Virus record (IMG/VR): IMGVR_UViG_3300014494_000005
Span: 186,001-250,000 of that record
Direction: 5' to 3' (one strand)
DNA: 64,000 nt
Source: a virus
Shown here: piece after piece, positions 39,209-48,207 of the stretch
How the letters are laid out: every line of letters starts with the position of its first letter
How positions within the stretch are numbered: position 1 is the stretch's first letter
Program-made: the position numbers and the translations under genes
The notes under the pieces: model-generated
Told to the model about the DNA's origin: nothing
Databases searched by the model: none
The model's input: the letters and a program-made list of their open reading frames with translations, nothing else

Positions 39209-40516
39209 CTATATTTTCTTTTTATCTTTAATACCATCAAATAACCATGCATTTGCTCCATATGGATTTAATGGTGATACACTATTAGGTGAAATCATTG
39301 GTCTGTTTTTTATATCAATTTTTCTTCCCATTTCATTTATATCATTATTGGTTATTATGGCATTAAGCATATGTTCAGTTATTCCTTTACTTTGTTTATA
39401 TCTCGCCATATCAAAATTAAGAACATACAAACCAATTGATAATCCCATAATTGAATCATCATGAAATGTACGTTTATGGTCTGCAACCCTATTACCAGCA
39501 ACAGTTACAAATGTTTTTAATTCTTCTAATAATCTAATTGACCTAATAATAACATCTTCTAAATGAATAGCTCTTTGTAATTCCAAAATAACTGATGCAC
39601 GATTATTACCTATAAAAAATCCAGGAATTAAATCAACATTAATTACTGTACCATCTGGCATTATTTTTTGACCTTTTTTTATATATCCTTGTAATCTATC
39701 TCTACTTGGTTTATGTGTTACTTCAGCATAATGAACATGTTCATTACCATAACCAAATTCTAATAATTTTTCAACACTTTGTACACCATAACCACCAGTA
39801 ATATCAACAACACAATATGCATTATTATATTTTCTACCATATTGATATGCTATTTCTGCAAGCATTTGTGGTGTAACTTTACCATAATATTCAGCAACTT
39901 GTTCAACTTTATGCCTTTTTATTTTAATTTTTTTTGTTTTACCACCTTTTTCTATTATTTTTTCTTCAATAGTTTCTATGGTTTTAAGTATATTTATTGT
40001 TGAATTATCTTCTCCATGACCCGGAGAGGCATCTAATGCCATAATATATTCTTCACCTGCTTCAGGGTCTTTCCAAATCCACATATTACCATCAACATAT
40101 TCTTGACGAATTGGAATTAGTTTTTCATTTTCTTCAATTCGTTTTAAATATTCTTTAGCAATAAAATTATCACCAGACCCCAAAAAAGAACAATTATGAT
40201 TTAAGATTCCATTTGCAAAATATTCACACCCTTCGCTATCAACAATATCATAAAATTCACAATCATTTATCGGTTCAACAGATTTAACATAAAAATCTCC
40301 TTCTGTTGTTGTTAAATATGCAACATTTGGTATTAATGATTTGGCATACATATCAACATTATTTGTAATGAATATATGGTCTTCACTAACAATAATTGAC
40401 ATATCATTTTCTAAAGTTATTTTTAATCCATTTTTTTTGTTCGATTTTTCCACTCCCAAAAAATCCACAAAATTTCCTGAATTATTTAATATTTCATATT
40501 CAGTATTAATTAACAT
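39209..40516 (-). CDS. Terminase large subunit, C-terminal half, with C-terminal split intein (IntC)
   Basis: A 435-residue protein. Residues 1-108 are the C-terminal part of a split intein: block B is IIVSEDHIF, and blocks F and G are EFYDIVDSEGCEYFANGILNHN, followed by the +1 Cys (CSFLGSGDN). Residues 109-435 are the TerL nuclease domain (IMALDASPGHGEDNS; VVDITGGYGVQSVEKL; FHDDSIMGLSIGL). Its start overlaps the preceding endonuclease stop by seven bases. Trans-splicing with 41682-42878 would rebuild the complete packaging motor subunit. Confidence 0.92.
   Translation of the reverse strand: MLINTEYEILNNSGNFVDFLGVEKSNKKNGLKITLENDMSIIVSEDHIFITNNVDMYAKSLIPNVAYLTTTEGDFYVKSVEPINDCEFYDIVDSEGCEYFANGILNHNCSFLGSGDNFIAKEYLKRIEENEKLIPIRQEYVDGNMWIWKDPEAGEEYIMALDASPGHGEDNSTINILKTIETIEEKIIEKGGKTKKIKIKRHKVEQVAEYYGKVTPQMLAEIAYQYGRKYNNAYCVVDITGGYGVQSVEKLLEFGYGNEHVHYAEVTHKPSRDRLQGYIKKGQKIMPDGTVINVDLIPGFFIGNNRASVILELQRAIHLEDVIIRSIRLLEELKTFVTVAGNRVADHKRTFHDDSIMGLSIGLYVLNFDMARYKQSKGITEHMLNAIITNNDINEMGRKIDIKNRPMISPNSVSPLNPYGANAWLFDGIKDKKKI
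40193..40516 (-). mobile_element. IntC half of the terminase split intein (108 residues)
   Basis: Starts at the ATG at 40516 and ends with His-Asn before Cys. It is long for a C-terminal intein piece (about 35 is usual), because the break lies early in the intein, right after block A, as in the atypically split AceL-TerL intein. Confidence 0.85.
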
Positions 40517-41670
40517 TGTAAAAATTTAACACATTTATTAATGATTTCATTATTTTTATTATTTCTATTATATTCTTCTGAAGTTACAAACATAATTTCA
40601 AATCCCATATCTTTCAATATGGAATATCTAATATCATCAATATCATTCGAATGCCAATAAGTACCGTTATATTCAATAACTTTATTGTTTTGTTTAAAAT
40701 CTAACATCATTACTGTTTTATCATAATTAAATTTTTCTGGTATTCTTAATACAAATTCTTTATTTAATTCGGTAAAATATATATTATTCTTATTATCTAT
40801 ATTATCATATATATTCCAAAACAATTCTTGAGAAATTTTACTATATCTATTTGCTTTTAATATTGATAATTTATTCATTTTAATATTTACATGTTCCTTA
40901 TATTTTATAATTCCTAATTCAGTACCAAATTTACGTTGAAACCATTCAATACTATTTGTTTTATTTATTTTAACATTTTCTTTTCGTTCATTATAATAAT
41001 AATTCCAATTATCACAATATGTTTTTTTAAACCAATTAATTGATGGATATTTGGGTTCACATTTTCCACAAATAATACTAAATTCACCCTTATTTATTCT
41101 CCAAAATTTTAATACATTATGCTTGTGACAATAAATATCAATATTATTAATTAATATATATAATCTCATTGATAATTTATTTAAATTTTTATTAAGTAAA
41201 TTCAAATGAGATGTATAGTATAATAAACTTAAATATAATTTTTTATCATCTCTTAATAATTTTCTATTTCCAGATTTTCCATAATAAATTTTATATTTAT
41301 TTTTTAATAAATTTATTGTTTCTATTTTAGAATACAATTCAACAATTTTCGATAATTCATCATTACATAAATCCCATTGTTTTTTTGCTGCATTTAAATT
41401 ATATTTCTTAAAATCGCATAATTTTGAGTCATAAATCATTAATTTGTTATCAATCTTAATTTTGTTAATGTCACCATTATATTTTTGTAAAAATAAAATT
41501 TTTGCTGGTAATTTTTTGTTTGACGGATATATTTGAATTTCCTTAGTATATTCGTTAATATATTTTAATAGATTTGGAAACAGCTTATTAAAATGTGCAA
41601 CACCGCCCATAATACTAAAATTTTTTATATTTACATTATTTAAATTTTTAATTAATATTTCTTTTTTCAT
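40510..41670 (-). CDS. Free-standing Vsr-like (EDxHD) homing endonuclease between the terminase halves
   Basis: A 386-residue protein. The C-terminal catalytic part has MLDFKQNNKVIEYNGTYWHS followed by GFEIMFVTSEEYN, similar to the EFNGLYWH nuclease of 3100-4974 and to the Vsr-like endonucleases that lie between halves of 'fractured' phage genes. A CKCEPKYPSINWFKKTY-type zinc element (ICGKCEPK) is near residue 220. Own AGTATTTATA motif upstream. Its insertion between the two intein parts is the likely origin of the split. Confidence 0.8.
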   Translation of the reverse strand: MKKEILIKNLNNVNIKNFSIMGGVAHFNKLFPNLLKYINEYTKEIQIYPSNKKLPAKILFLQKYNGDINKIKIDNKLMIYDSKLCDFKKYNLNAAKKQWDLCNDELSKIVELYSKIETINLLKNKYKIYYGKSGNRKLLRDDKKLYLSLLYYTSHLNLLNKNLNKLSMRLYILINNIDIYCHKHNVLKFWRINKGEFSIICGKCEPKYPSINWFKKTYCDNWNYYYNERKENVKINKTNSIEWFQRKFGTELGIIKYKEHVNIKMNKLSILKANRYSKISQELFWNIYDNIDNKNNIYFTELNKEFVLRIPEKFNYDKTVMMLDFKQNNKVIEYNGTYWHSNDIDDIRYSILKDMGFEIMFVTSEEYNRNNKNNEIINKCVKFLQC

Positions 41671-41681
41671 ATTATATTTTA

Positions 41682-42878
41682 TTATAAATACTCACAAGAA
41701 TTATTTTGTTCATTAAGTTTATCATAAAATTTAAAAATTTCTAATGTTTCAATAATACCAGTTTTTTTATTTTTAATTGTAATTAATGAATCTTTTCCAA
41801 CGCACATAAGTTCCTGCGCTATCTTACGCATATCACCATTGGCATTACGAATTTGTTCTTCAAACCAAGGACTACTTGCTTCCCAGCCATCGTCCATCAT
41901 TTTAATTCTCTGTTCCTTACTCCAATTTGTATCAATTATTTTATTTTCAGTGGTTTTACCTTTATTTTTTAGCCAAACCAATTCTTTATTATAACGAGGG
42001 TCATTATACCACCATAATTCAACCGCTTTAAAATTATTTTTTCCTTTTCTTGCAGTATTAAATGTTTGATAAAAAACAGCATCAAGACCAGAAGGTGTAC
42101 TTACCATAATAGCATTACCACCAGTTTGTAATGTTGGCTGTGCTGAAGTCCAGAATTTATCACCCTTTTCTGCCCATGCTGTTTCATCCCAAAACAATAA
42201 AGTTGGTGTCATACCACGTAATGTTTTAGATGCAAATGCTCCTAATTTTGAATCATTATCATAATATTTCAATTTCTGTGTATCTTTTAAATTTTTTTCT
42301 GTATCTCTACCAGTTTTTGGTCTAAGCCATACAGGACAATTTTCAATAAAATCAACAACATCACTCATTAATTCATCACGTGCGGTTTCAAGTTTATCTG
42401 CAACAATAGCTACTTGTCTATTACGATTAAACATTACATACCAAGCAATATATGCACAAGTTGTTGTTGAAATACCTGCTTGACGATATTTATTAGCAAT
42501 AACAAAACGGTTTTCTAAATATGATTGAATTAATTCTTTTTGAAATTCAAATAATTTGAAAGGAACAATAAGACCAGCCTTACCTTGAGTTTGGTCAAAA
42601 ATTGTCAAATAAGTTTCAATAAAATAAATTGGATTTGAAGCACAACGAATAATTTCATCTTCTTGTTCATGAAGAGTTAATTCACTTGCTTTTTTTATTA
42701 GACCTGATTTTGCAACAATAATGGGTTCAATATTTCCAGATTTTTTTCGAAGTTCTTTTGCTAATTTTCTTTGTTCTTCTTTTTCTATTTCCTTTTGAGC
42801 ATCAAATGGAATGACTGGAATATGGTCAGGAAATTGTTCTTCTTCTTTATCTTTTAATTTGTCAATATCTTCAGACAT
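41682..42878 (-). CDS. Terminase large subunit, N-terminal half, with N-terminal split intein (IntN)
   Basis: A 398-residue protein. Residues 1-358 are the ATPase domain of a gp17-like DNA packaging motor: adenine/Walker A region FVIANKYRQAGISTTT, Walker B PTLLFWDETAW and coupling motif MVSTPSG. Residues 359-398 are a 40-residue intein N-part beginning CVGKDSLITI, after which the frame stops. The nuclease domain is encoded separately at 39209-40516. Late motif upstream of the start. Confidence 0.93.
   Translation of the reverse strand: MSEDIDKLKDKEEEQFPDHIPVIPFDAQKEIEKEEQRKLAKELRKKSGNIEPIIVAKSGLIKKASELTLHEQEDEIIRCASNPIYFIETYLTIFDQTQGKAGLIVPFKLFEFQKELIQSYLENRFVIANKYRQAGISTTTCAYIAWYVMFNRNRQVAIVADKLETARDELMSDVVDFIENCPVWLRPKTGRDTEKNLKDTQKLKYYDNDSKLGAFASKTLRGMTPTLLFWDETAWAEKGDKFWTSAQPTLQTGGNAIMVSTPSGLDAVFYQTFNTARKGKNNFKAVELWWYNDPRYNKELVWLKNKGKTTENKIIDTNWSKEQRIKMMDDGWEASSPWFEEQIRNANGDMRKIAQELMCVGKDSLITIKNKKTGIIETLEIFKFYDKLNEQNNSCEYL
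41685..41804 (-). mobile_element. IntN half of the terminase split intein (40 residues)
   Basis: It contains only block A (Cys1, then GKDSLITIKNK and GIIETLEIFKFYDKL). The first residue, Cys359 of the protein, is the splice nucleophile. Confidence 0.85.
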
Positions 42879-42894
42879 TTATAAATATTTATAA

Positions 42895-43058
42895 TAAATA
42901 CTATCCTTGATTAAAACCGCAAAGCTCGGTACATTCCTAAATGATGTATCGAACTTCGAAATCTTTTCTTCCTAATATGGTAAGATAGACAAAAAAACCA
43001 AAAACGCATAAATACGTTTTCTTAACTGTTTTACCTCATGGGTAATCAGATATTATAA
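42895..43058 (-). other. Non-coding interval with hairpins before the terminase gene
   Basis: No reading frame is convincing here. A 9-bp stem (TCGGTACAT/ATGTATCGA) lies around 42925-42952, a short TTACC-GGGTAA hairpin near 43033-43048, and AAAACG/CGTTTT with a T-rich tail near 43004-43022 could terminate the gene 43062-43550. The interval has more G+C than its surroundings, so a structured leader or small RNA is possible. Confidence 0.35.
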
Positions 43059-43061
43059 ATA

Positions 43062-43550
43062 CTATAATTTAATCGAAGAAGTTTCAACAAATTCATTATT
43101 TTTTAAAATAATTTTTCTGGCATTAAGTAAATCTTTGACTTTACTTAATGTCATACCATAATGAAATACTAATAATGGAAATTCTTCATTATCATCTTTT
43201 TCAAACATTTTTTCATAATCACCAAAATTACCATTTTCATCAGCTTGTTTTTCAATTTCATATGCTAAAGCATGTATTGTATGATAACCATGCATATATT
43301 CTCTATCAACTGCTTCATGTAGGCAAAATAAATCAAATGAACTGGTTTTTAAATTAAAAATTGCATTAATATATTCTTCTGTTGGTGGAGTTGCATTATC
43401 ACAAGCAGGACTTAAATCCCAACACCAACCTTCCATATCAATATTTGTTGGGTCTAATGAAAAGATAAATTCATATAGACCTTCACCCTTTGCATTATAA
43501 CCAATTTTTAAAATAAAAATTAGTTTTAATTTATTATCTTCGTAGTCCAT
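43062..43550 (-). CDS. Hypothetical protein
   Basis: A 162-residue acidic protein with a Trp/Cys-rich segment (GWCWDLSPACDNATPP) and a His-rich helix (EYMHGYHTIHALAYEIE). Possibly metal-binding, but no family is recognised. AGTATTTATA-like element upstream. Confidence 0.6.
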   Translation of the reverse strand: MDYEDNKLKLIFILKIGYNAKGEGLYEFIFSLDPTNIDMEGWCWDLSPACDNATPPTEEYINAIFNLKTSSFDLFCLHEAVDREYMHGYHTIHALAYEIEKQADENGNFGDYEKMFEKDDNEEFPLLVFHYGMTLSKVKDLLNARKIILKNNEFVETSSIKL

Positions 43551-43577
43551 AATGTAATTTTATTATAAATACTTTTA

Positions 43578-43606
43578 ATAAAAAAAGCCACTGGCGTGGC
43601 TTTAAT
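43578..43606. terminator. Intrinsic terminator
   Basis: AAAGCCAC-TGGC-GTGGCTTT with flanking A and T runs, at the 3' end of 43602-44024 and just upstream of 43062-43550. Confidence 0.8.
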
Positions 43607-44024
43607 TTTTATTGAATTCAAAACCTGTTTGTTCCTTTATTTCGCATAATATTATTGTTAGACACATATTATAATCATTTAATCTTTTTCTTATTTTATT
43701 TTTTAAATATAAATATAATATTTGAAATATAATTGATATTAAAAAAATAATTATTGATATTAGTGGACTTTTTGATAATAAAAATATTGGAAGGATGGCA
43801 AATATATAGCTTAAATTTTTTAATAATATTTTCCAACTAAAAATAACGTTAAGTAAATCGTCAAAATATTGAATAAATATTCTCCTATATTCAAACCAAT
43901 CACAATCTGAATTATCTTCTTTACTGCCTTGAACTTTTTTAAATATTTCAAGTTCGTGTTTCTTTGAACCACCACCAATAAATGTTCTAAAAAATTTATA
44001 TTTTAAAAATGTTCTATCTATCAT
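43602..44024 (-). CDS. Two-span membrane protein
   Basis: A 140-residue protein with two adjacent hydrophobic helices (about residues 66-82 and 86-106) and charged ends. It resembles SLATT-type or other small effector membrane proteins in topology, but I cannot assign it. It has its own promoter of the TTTGTAACA class. Confidence 0.55.
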   Translation of the reverse strand: MIDRTFLKYKFFRTFIGGGSKKHELEIFKKVQGSKEDNSDCDWFEYRRIFIQYFDDLLNVIFSWKILLKNLSYIFAILPIFLLSKSPLISIIIFLISIIFQILYLYLKNKIRKRLNDYNMCLTIILCEIKEQTGFEFNKN

Positions 44025-44040
44025 AATAATATAATTTAAT

Positions 44041-44073
44041 TATTATACGATAATGATATAAAAATGTTACAAA
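44041..44073 (-). promoter_or_regulatory. Promoter, TTTGTAACA-N22-TATA class
   Basis: In gene sense, TTTGTAACATTTTTATATC and, 22 bases after TTTG, TATAATA preceded by CG. Confidence 0.6.
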
Positions 44074-44098
44074 AAAACCCGAATAATTTCGGGTTTTT
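44070..44098. terminator. Intrinsic terminator of the long structural gene
   Basis: AAACCCGAA-TAA-TTTCGGGTTTTT, directly after the stop of 44113-46470 on the minus strand. Confidence 0.8.
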
Positions 44099-44112
44099 AA
44101 TTTTATGTGTTT

Positions 44113-46470
44113 TTACACTGTTCCTGCTACACTTCCACCAACAGCAGAATAATCATTTTTTGTTGCAGCATTTTTTATAGATTGTGGCGCATATTTTACG
44201 GTTTTGCTATCAGCAAGTCTTAATGTACCACCATTATTATCAACATATTGTTTTAATATATCATACTTAATATTAATTGGAGTTGTTTTTGATGCTCTAC
44301 CAATTGCACCCATAGTAGGATTAATTAATATGTTTTTAAATACTGAAGTAAATAATGCTTCAACACTCGCTGCATTATTGGGGTCAAGTTTTGCAAATTT
44401 TTCTTTAATACCAAGTCCAAAAATTTCATTTACATTATCTTTTTTTTTTAATACAGCAGATTCATATAATTTGTATTGTTTATCAATTATAGAATCAAGT
44501 TTTTTTAATGCTGGAGATTTTTTACTTTCAGTTAATATTGGTTTTCTTAAACCAGCATGTTCTTCAAGTCTGTTACGAATATATTTTCTAAGTTTTTTTT
44601 CGGATTCATTCATTGAAATGTCAATACTTTTATCAGGTTCTATTCTAATTTCAACGCCAGCACCTTCTGGTTTAATAACACCACCACCTAATGTATCAGC
44701 AGCAGGGGCAATATTTATTTCTGGTTTTTCTTCAGTAGTATCATCTTTAACTTCAGGTTCTTCTTCTTCTTTAATTTGTTTTATTGGTGCAGTTGCACTA
44801 AGTTTTTGACCTGCTTTTGGTTCAGGCACTTTTATTTCTTCAATAGGTTGTGTTTCAATTTTTGCTGGGTCATCAAGACTTTCAGCAACTGGATTTAAAC
44901 CAGCAATTCCAGCACCTTTACCAGTAACTTGTTGTGATATTGCTTTTATTATATTTTTAATATCAATAGGTTGTTGACCTGATTTAGTTAATCTTGTATT
45001 TAATGATTGAACTTGTTTACCTAAATTAGCAGCAATACCTTCAAGTTTTTTTACTTCACCGGGTACTTCACCAGCATGATATGCTTGTTGTACTCCTGTA
45101 GCATATTGACCAACCGCTTGTGCACCCTTTTGAACTGTACTACCAACAGCATTACTAACTGCTTGTGCACCTTTTTTAATATCACCACCAACTTTTTTAA
45201 ATGCACTACCAATACCACCAAAAAGTTCTTCAATTTGTTGTTTTTTAGATGCTTCATCACATTCACCTAATTCATTAGTATAAGGAGTTAATTTTTCACT
45301 GTATTCATCATGACCATAATCAGATTTCAATTTACCAAGAATTTCAGGAGTAATAAACAATGCAACTGCTTTAAAATCACCATCATTTTGTCCATCATTA
45401 TGTGCATTTGCATAACCACTAACTAAGTTAGTCATTTCTTCTTCACCACATTCTTGAATTGATTGTGCATTATATCCTCTTGATTCTGCGAATTTAGCAA
45501 AACTACTACATTCTGCACATTGTCCTTCTTCTACTTCAGCAGGTTCAGTTTTTTCAACATTTTGTCCCAAGTCTTCAATATCTTCATCAGGAACAACTTT
45601 AGTGATTTTTTCTGCCATTGCTTTTCTATCTTCAATTTCAACATCAGGGAATTTATCTTTAAATGCTGCAAGAAATGAATTAACATATGACTTAACTTGA
45701 GAATCTGTCATTTCTGTTTTTCTTATTTTTTCTGTCAATTTACCAAGAGATTTTTCAATTTCTTTTGTAGTAATATTTTTTTGGTCTTCTGGATTACCTT
45801 CTGTATTATCTTCTGGAGCAGGAATTTCTTCACCAGATTTATCATCAGTAGGTACTTCTGCAGGTATTTCACCAGTTTCATCACCAGCAGGTGCTCCATC
45901 AGTTGCAATATCAGTAGGTGGTGTTTGTTCTTCAGCACCTGTATTAGAAATAGGTTCTTCAGTAGGAGCAGGAGTTTCTAAACCACTTTCTGGTTCACCA
46001 CTTAAATCAGGAATAGGTTCTGAAGTAGGAGTTGTATCTTTTGCAGCATCTAATCCAGCAGCCATTTCTTGACTTGCTTTAATTTCTTCACCAGCTTTAT
46101 CTTCATTTAATCTTTTTTTACTACCAGTTTTATTTGATTTTAATGAAACTGCTTCATTAATTGTACGAAACAACATATTTCTTTGTTTTTCAGCTTCTGA
46201 TAATTTTTTATATTGAAATTCGGTAATATTCGCCAATCCACCAATATATGCAAAATCAGCAACATTTGGGTCTTCCTTAAGACCTGCTTTCTTAATGTAA
46301 TAATTATGACTTTCTTTAATAATGCCATAAGCAACGCCATCTGCTGCTCTTTTATAATCAATTAAAGTGCCTAAATTACGATTCTGAGATTCTTTTACAA
46401 TTGTTTTATTAACAACTGCCAAATTTCTCATTCTTTCATAATATGCTTCTTCTGATGTGTGTTTTTTCAT
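44113..46470 (-). CDS. Large internal head protein or core polyprotein (candidate)
   Basis: A 785-residue protein with alternating ordered and Glu/Pro/Thr-rich disordered regions. It has several sites of the prohead-protease type: TINE|A, RLNE|D, PVAE|S, ILTE|S and NVNE|I. Conserved-looking pieces are an N-terminal helical region, a Cys/His segment (GQCAECSSFAKFAESRGYN) and a helical amphipathic part (IGSAFKKVGGDIKKGAQAVS). Late motif upstream. I infer a capsid-core protein cut into several products; there is no named family. Confidence 0.55.
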   Translation of the reverse strand: MKKHTSEEAYYERMRNLAVVNKTIVKESQNRNLGTLIDYKRAADGVAYGIIKESHNYYIKKAGLKEDPNVADFAYIGGLANITEFQYKKLSEAEKQRNMLFRTINEAVSLKSNKTGSKKRLNEDKAGEEIKASQEMAAGLDAAKDTTPTSEPIPDLSGEPESGLETPAPTEEPISNTGAEEQTPPTDIATDGAPAGDETGEIPAEVPTDDKSGEEIPAPEDNTEGNPEDQKNITTKEIEKSLGKLTEKIRKTEMTDSQVKSYVNSFLAAFKDKFPDVEIEDRKAMAEKITKVVPDEDIEDLGQNVEKTEPAEVEEGQCAECSSFAKFAESRGYNAQSIQECGEEEMTNLVSGYANAHNDGQNDGDFKAVALFITPEILGKLKSDYGHDEYSEKLTPYTNELGECDEASKKQQIEELFGGIGSAFKKVGGDIKKGAQAVSNAVGSTVQKGAQAVGQYATGVQQAYHAGEVPGEVKKLEGIAANLGKQVQSLNTRLTKSGQQPIDIKNIIKAISQQVTGKGAGIAGLNPVAESLDDPAKIETQPIEEIKVPEPKAGQKLSATAPIKQIKEEEEPEVKDDTTEEKPEINIAPAADTLGGGVIKPEGAGVEIRIEPDKSIDISMNESEKKLRKYIRNRLEEHAGLRKPILTESKKSPALKKLDSIIDKQYKLYESAVLKKKDNVNEIFGLGIKEKFAKLDPNNAASVEALFTSVFKNILINPTMGAIGRASKTTPINIKYDILKQYVDNNGGTLRLADSKTVKYAPQSIKNAATKNDYSAVGGSVAGTV

Positions 46471-46548
46471 TTGAATATTATTTAATATCTTATTATTTAT
46501 CTTATATTTTTTTATAAATACTTAATTAAGAACAAAAAAATAGGAATC

Positions 46549-46797
46549 TTATATTATTTCATGTTTTTCATCTATTATTTTGTATTTCATCAACATTTCG
46601 TATATACTTGGAGTTATTAAATTTTTTCTTTGAAAATCATCAATAACTGTTTGGTTTGCTTTTTTATGTGAAATACCTTCATTCAAATATTTTGAATTTT
46701 TATGCAAACATTCTAATATGTCATAGAATACTTTTTCAGATTTTTTTCTTTCAATGTATTCTTTTAATTGTTCTTTTGTTATTATAAATCTTTTCAT
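46549..46797 (-). CDS. Small hypothetical protein
   Basis: An 82-residue helical protein (starts KRFIITKEQLKEYIERK; contains YLNE|G, a possible protease site). It is downstream of and three bases from the nucleotidyltransferase-like gene, in one operon. Confidence 0.55.
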   Translation of the reverse strand: MKRFIITKEQLKEYIERKKSEKVFYDILECLHKNSKYLNEGISHKKANQTVIDDFQRKNLITPSIYEMLMKYKIIDEKHEII

Positions 46798-46800
46798 AAC

Positions 46801-47613
46801 TTAATTCATGAATTCATCAAGGCTTAATTCTTGTGTTAAATAATCATTTTTTAATTCAATCATTTTTTCAAGATAACCAGTATTTCTCAGTAATTTAAAT
46901 ACCAGATTTTCAGTTGAATATTCTCCACCAGTATTAAGTCCTGATTGTCTATATTTTTTTATTTTTTCTTTTAATATTTCATGCTTTTTTAAAAAATCTT
47001 TTTGATTTTCATGTGTTTCTAAATCATCAATAGAATTCATAATATCTGCTGCTTTCAATTGTACATCAGCACTATCAATATTTACAATTTTTTTTATTGG
47101 TTTTCTAATCCAATCATTTTTAATAAGTGAATATGTTCCAGAAGAATAATGTGGTTCGGCACTATCTTGGAAATACATTTCAACATCATGTCCTTTTACT
47201 TGAATTGGTAAATTTTCTGCCCATAATTGCTTTTTCATCTTAAAAAAATCACCCACAAATTCTTTATTTTCTGATATTTGACTAAAATCAAGAATAACAT
47301 GAACATCTAAATCAGAATTTTCATTATAATTATAATTTGCAAGACTTCCTGTCAATATAATATCATTAAATTTAAGATTTTCAGCATCACAAAATTCAAT
47401 AAATCTTTTAGCATTCATTAATAAAATTTTTCTAACTTCTGGTTTTATTTTTTCTTCTGAATCCCAAATAAAAGGTGATAATGTATCATGCATTTGAATT
47501 GATGATACATCAATATTATCAGGTTCGACCACTTCTTTTAAAGTATCAGAAATATTATGATTTTTCCAATATCTACCAGACCAAAAACGTGGTGTTTTTT
47601 TTTCTTCAATCAT
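46801..47613 (-). CDS. Nucleotidyltransferase-fold protein
   Basis: A 270-residue protein with the polymerase-beta-type signature GSLANYNYNENSDLDVHVIL (GS-x9-S-D-x-D) and a third acidic residue in HDVEMYF. This fold transfers nucleotides to proteins, RNA or small molecules. The target is unknown; a virion-packaged modifier is possible, because neighbouring genes carry capsid-targeting-like N-termini. The C-terminal 100 residues form a helical accessory domain. Confidence 0.75.
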   Translation of the reverse strand: MIEEKKTPRFWSGRYWKNHNISDTLKEVVEPDNIDVSSIQMHDTLSPFIWDSEEKIKPEVRKILLMNAKRFIEFCDAENLKFNDIILTGSLANYNYNENSDLDVHVILDFSQISENKEFVGDFFKMKKQLWAENLPIQVKGHDVEMYFQDSAEPHYSSGTYSLIKNDWIRKPIKKIVNIDSADVQLKAADIMNSIDDLETHENQKDFLKKHEILKEKIKKYRQSGLNTGGEYSTENLVFKLLRNTGYLEKMIELKNDYLTQELSLDEFMN

Positions 47614-47627
47614 ATTTTATTAATATC

Positions 47628-48182
47628 TTAAGCTAATTCTGCTGCAAGTTCTTCATCACTAATCGGAAATAATTTCGAAATTATATCATCAATTTTATCA
47701 AGAATATCATAATGATTAGTATCAAAAAGATAATCAATTTTACCTTTAAGATGTTCAACTTTTTCCAAATATTCAGATGAATTATCTTCATTAACATTAA
47801 CTGGTACTGAAATATGTTTATTTTTTCTATCAATTAATAATCTATATAAAGTATCAATAACTTCAAGCTCACCCTGATTTAATAATAAATCTATAAATTC
47901 TTTTATTTTTGTAATTCTTGTTTTATATAGATTAATATCAGGAAAATTAATATTTTCTTTAAAAATTATCTTTGATTCTTCAATACCCTTTTTAAAACGT
48001 TTTGCTAATGCTTTACGTCTTGGAGTACATGTAGGTTTTGACATGGGTGTACAATAACCTTTATGTTCTGGATTAACAGCTTTTTGAATCCATTTTTTAT
48101 CGGTTTCAGTTAGTTTAAAATCTGGATTTAATTTTGCCATATTTTCCAAAAGCAATGATTTAGTATCAAATACTTTTTTCAT
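47628..48182 (-). CDS. Capsid-targeted protein with GYCTPMSKPTCTPRRKALAK motif
   Basis: A 184-residue protein. Residues 1-24 resemble the capsid-targeting N-termini (LLENMAKLNPDFKLTE). Next comes the basic Cys-containing block WIQKAVNPEHKGYCTPM then TCTPRRKALAKRFKKG, which I know as a recurrent element of T4-like phage internal proteins and is probably DNA-binding. The rest is helical and acidic. It starts right after 48208-48705 in the same operon. Confidence 0.6.
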   Translation of the reverse strand: MKKVFDTKSLLLENMAKLNPDFKLTETDKKWIQKAVNPEHKGYCTPMSKPTCTPRRKALAKRFKKGIEESKIIFKENINFPDINLYKTRITKIKEFIDLLLNQGELEVIDTLYRLLIDRKNKHISVPVNVNEDNSSEYLEKVEHLKGKIDYLFDTNHYDILDKIDDIISKLFPISDEELAAELA

Positions 48183-48207
48183 TTCAATTGTAATATATCA
48201 AATTTAA

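Noticed and set aside
44204-44809. A 201-codon plus-strand frame
   Set aside because: It is antisense to the 785-residue structural gene, without supporting motif or promoter.
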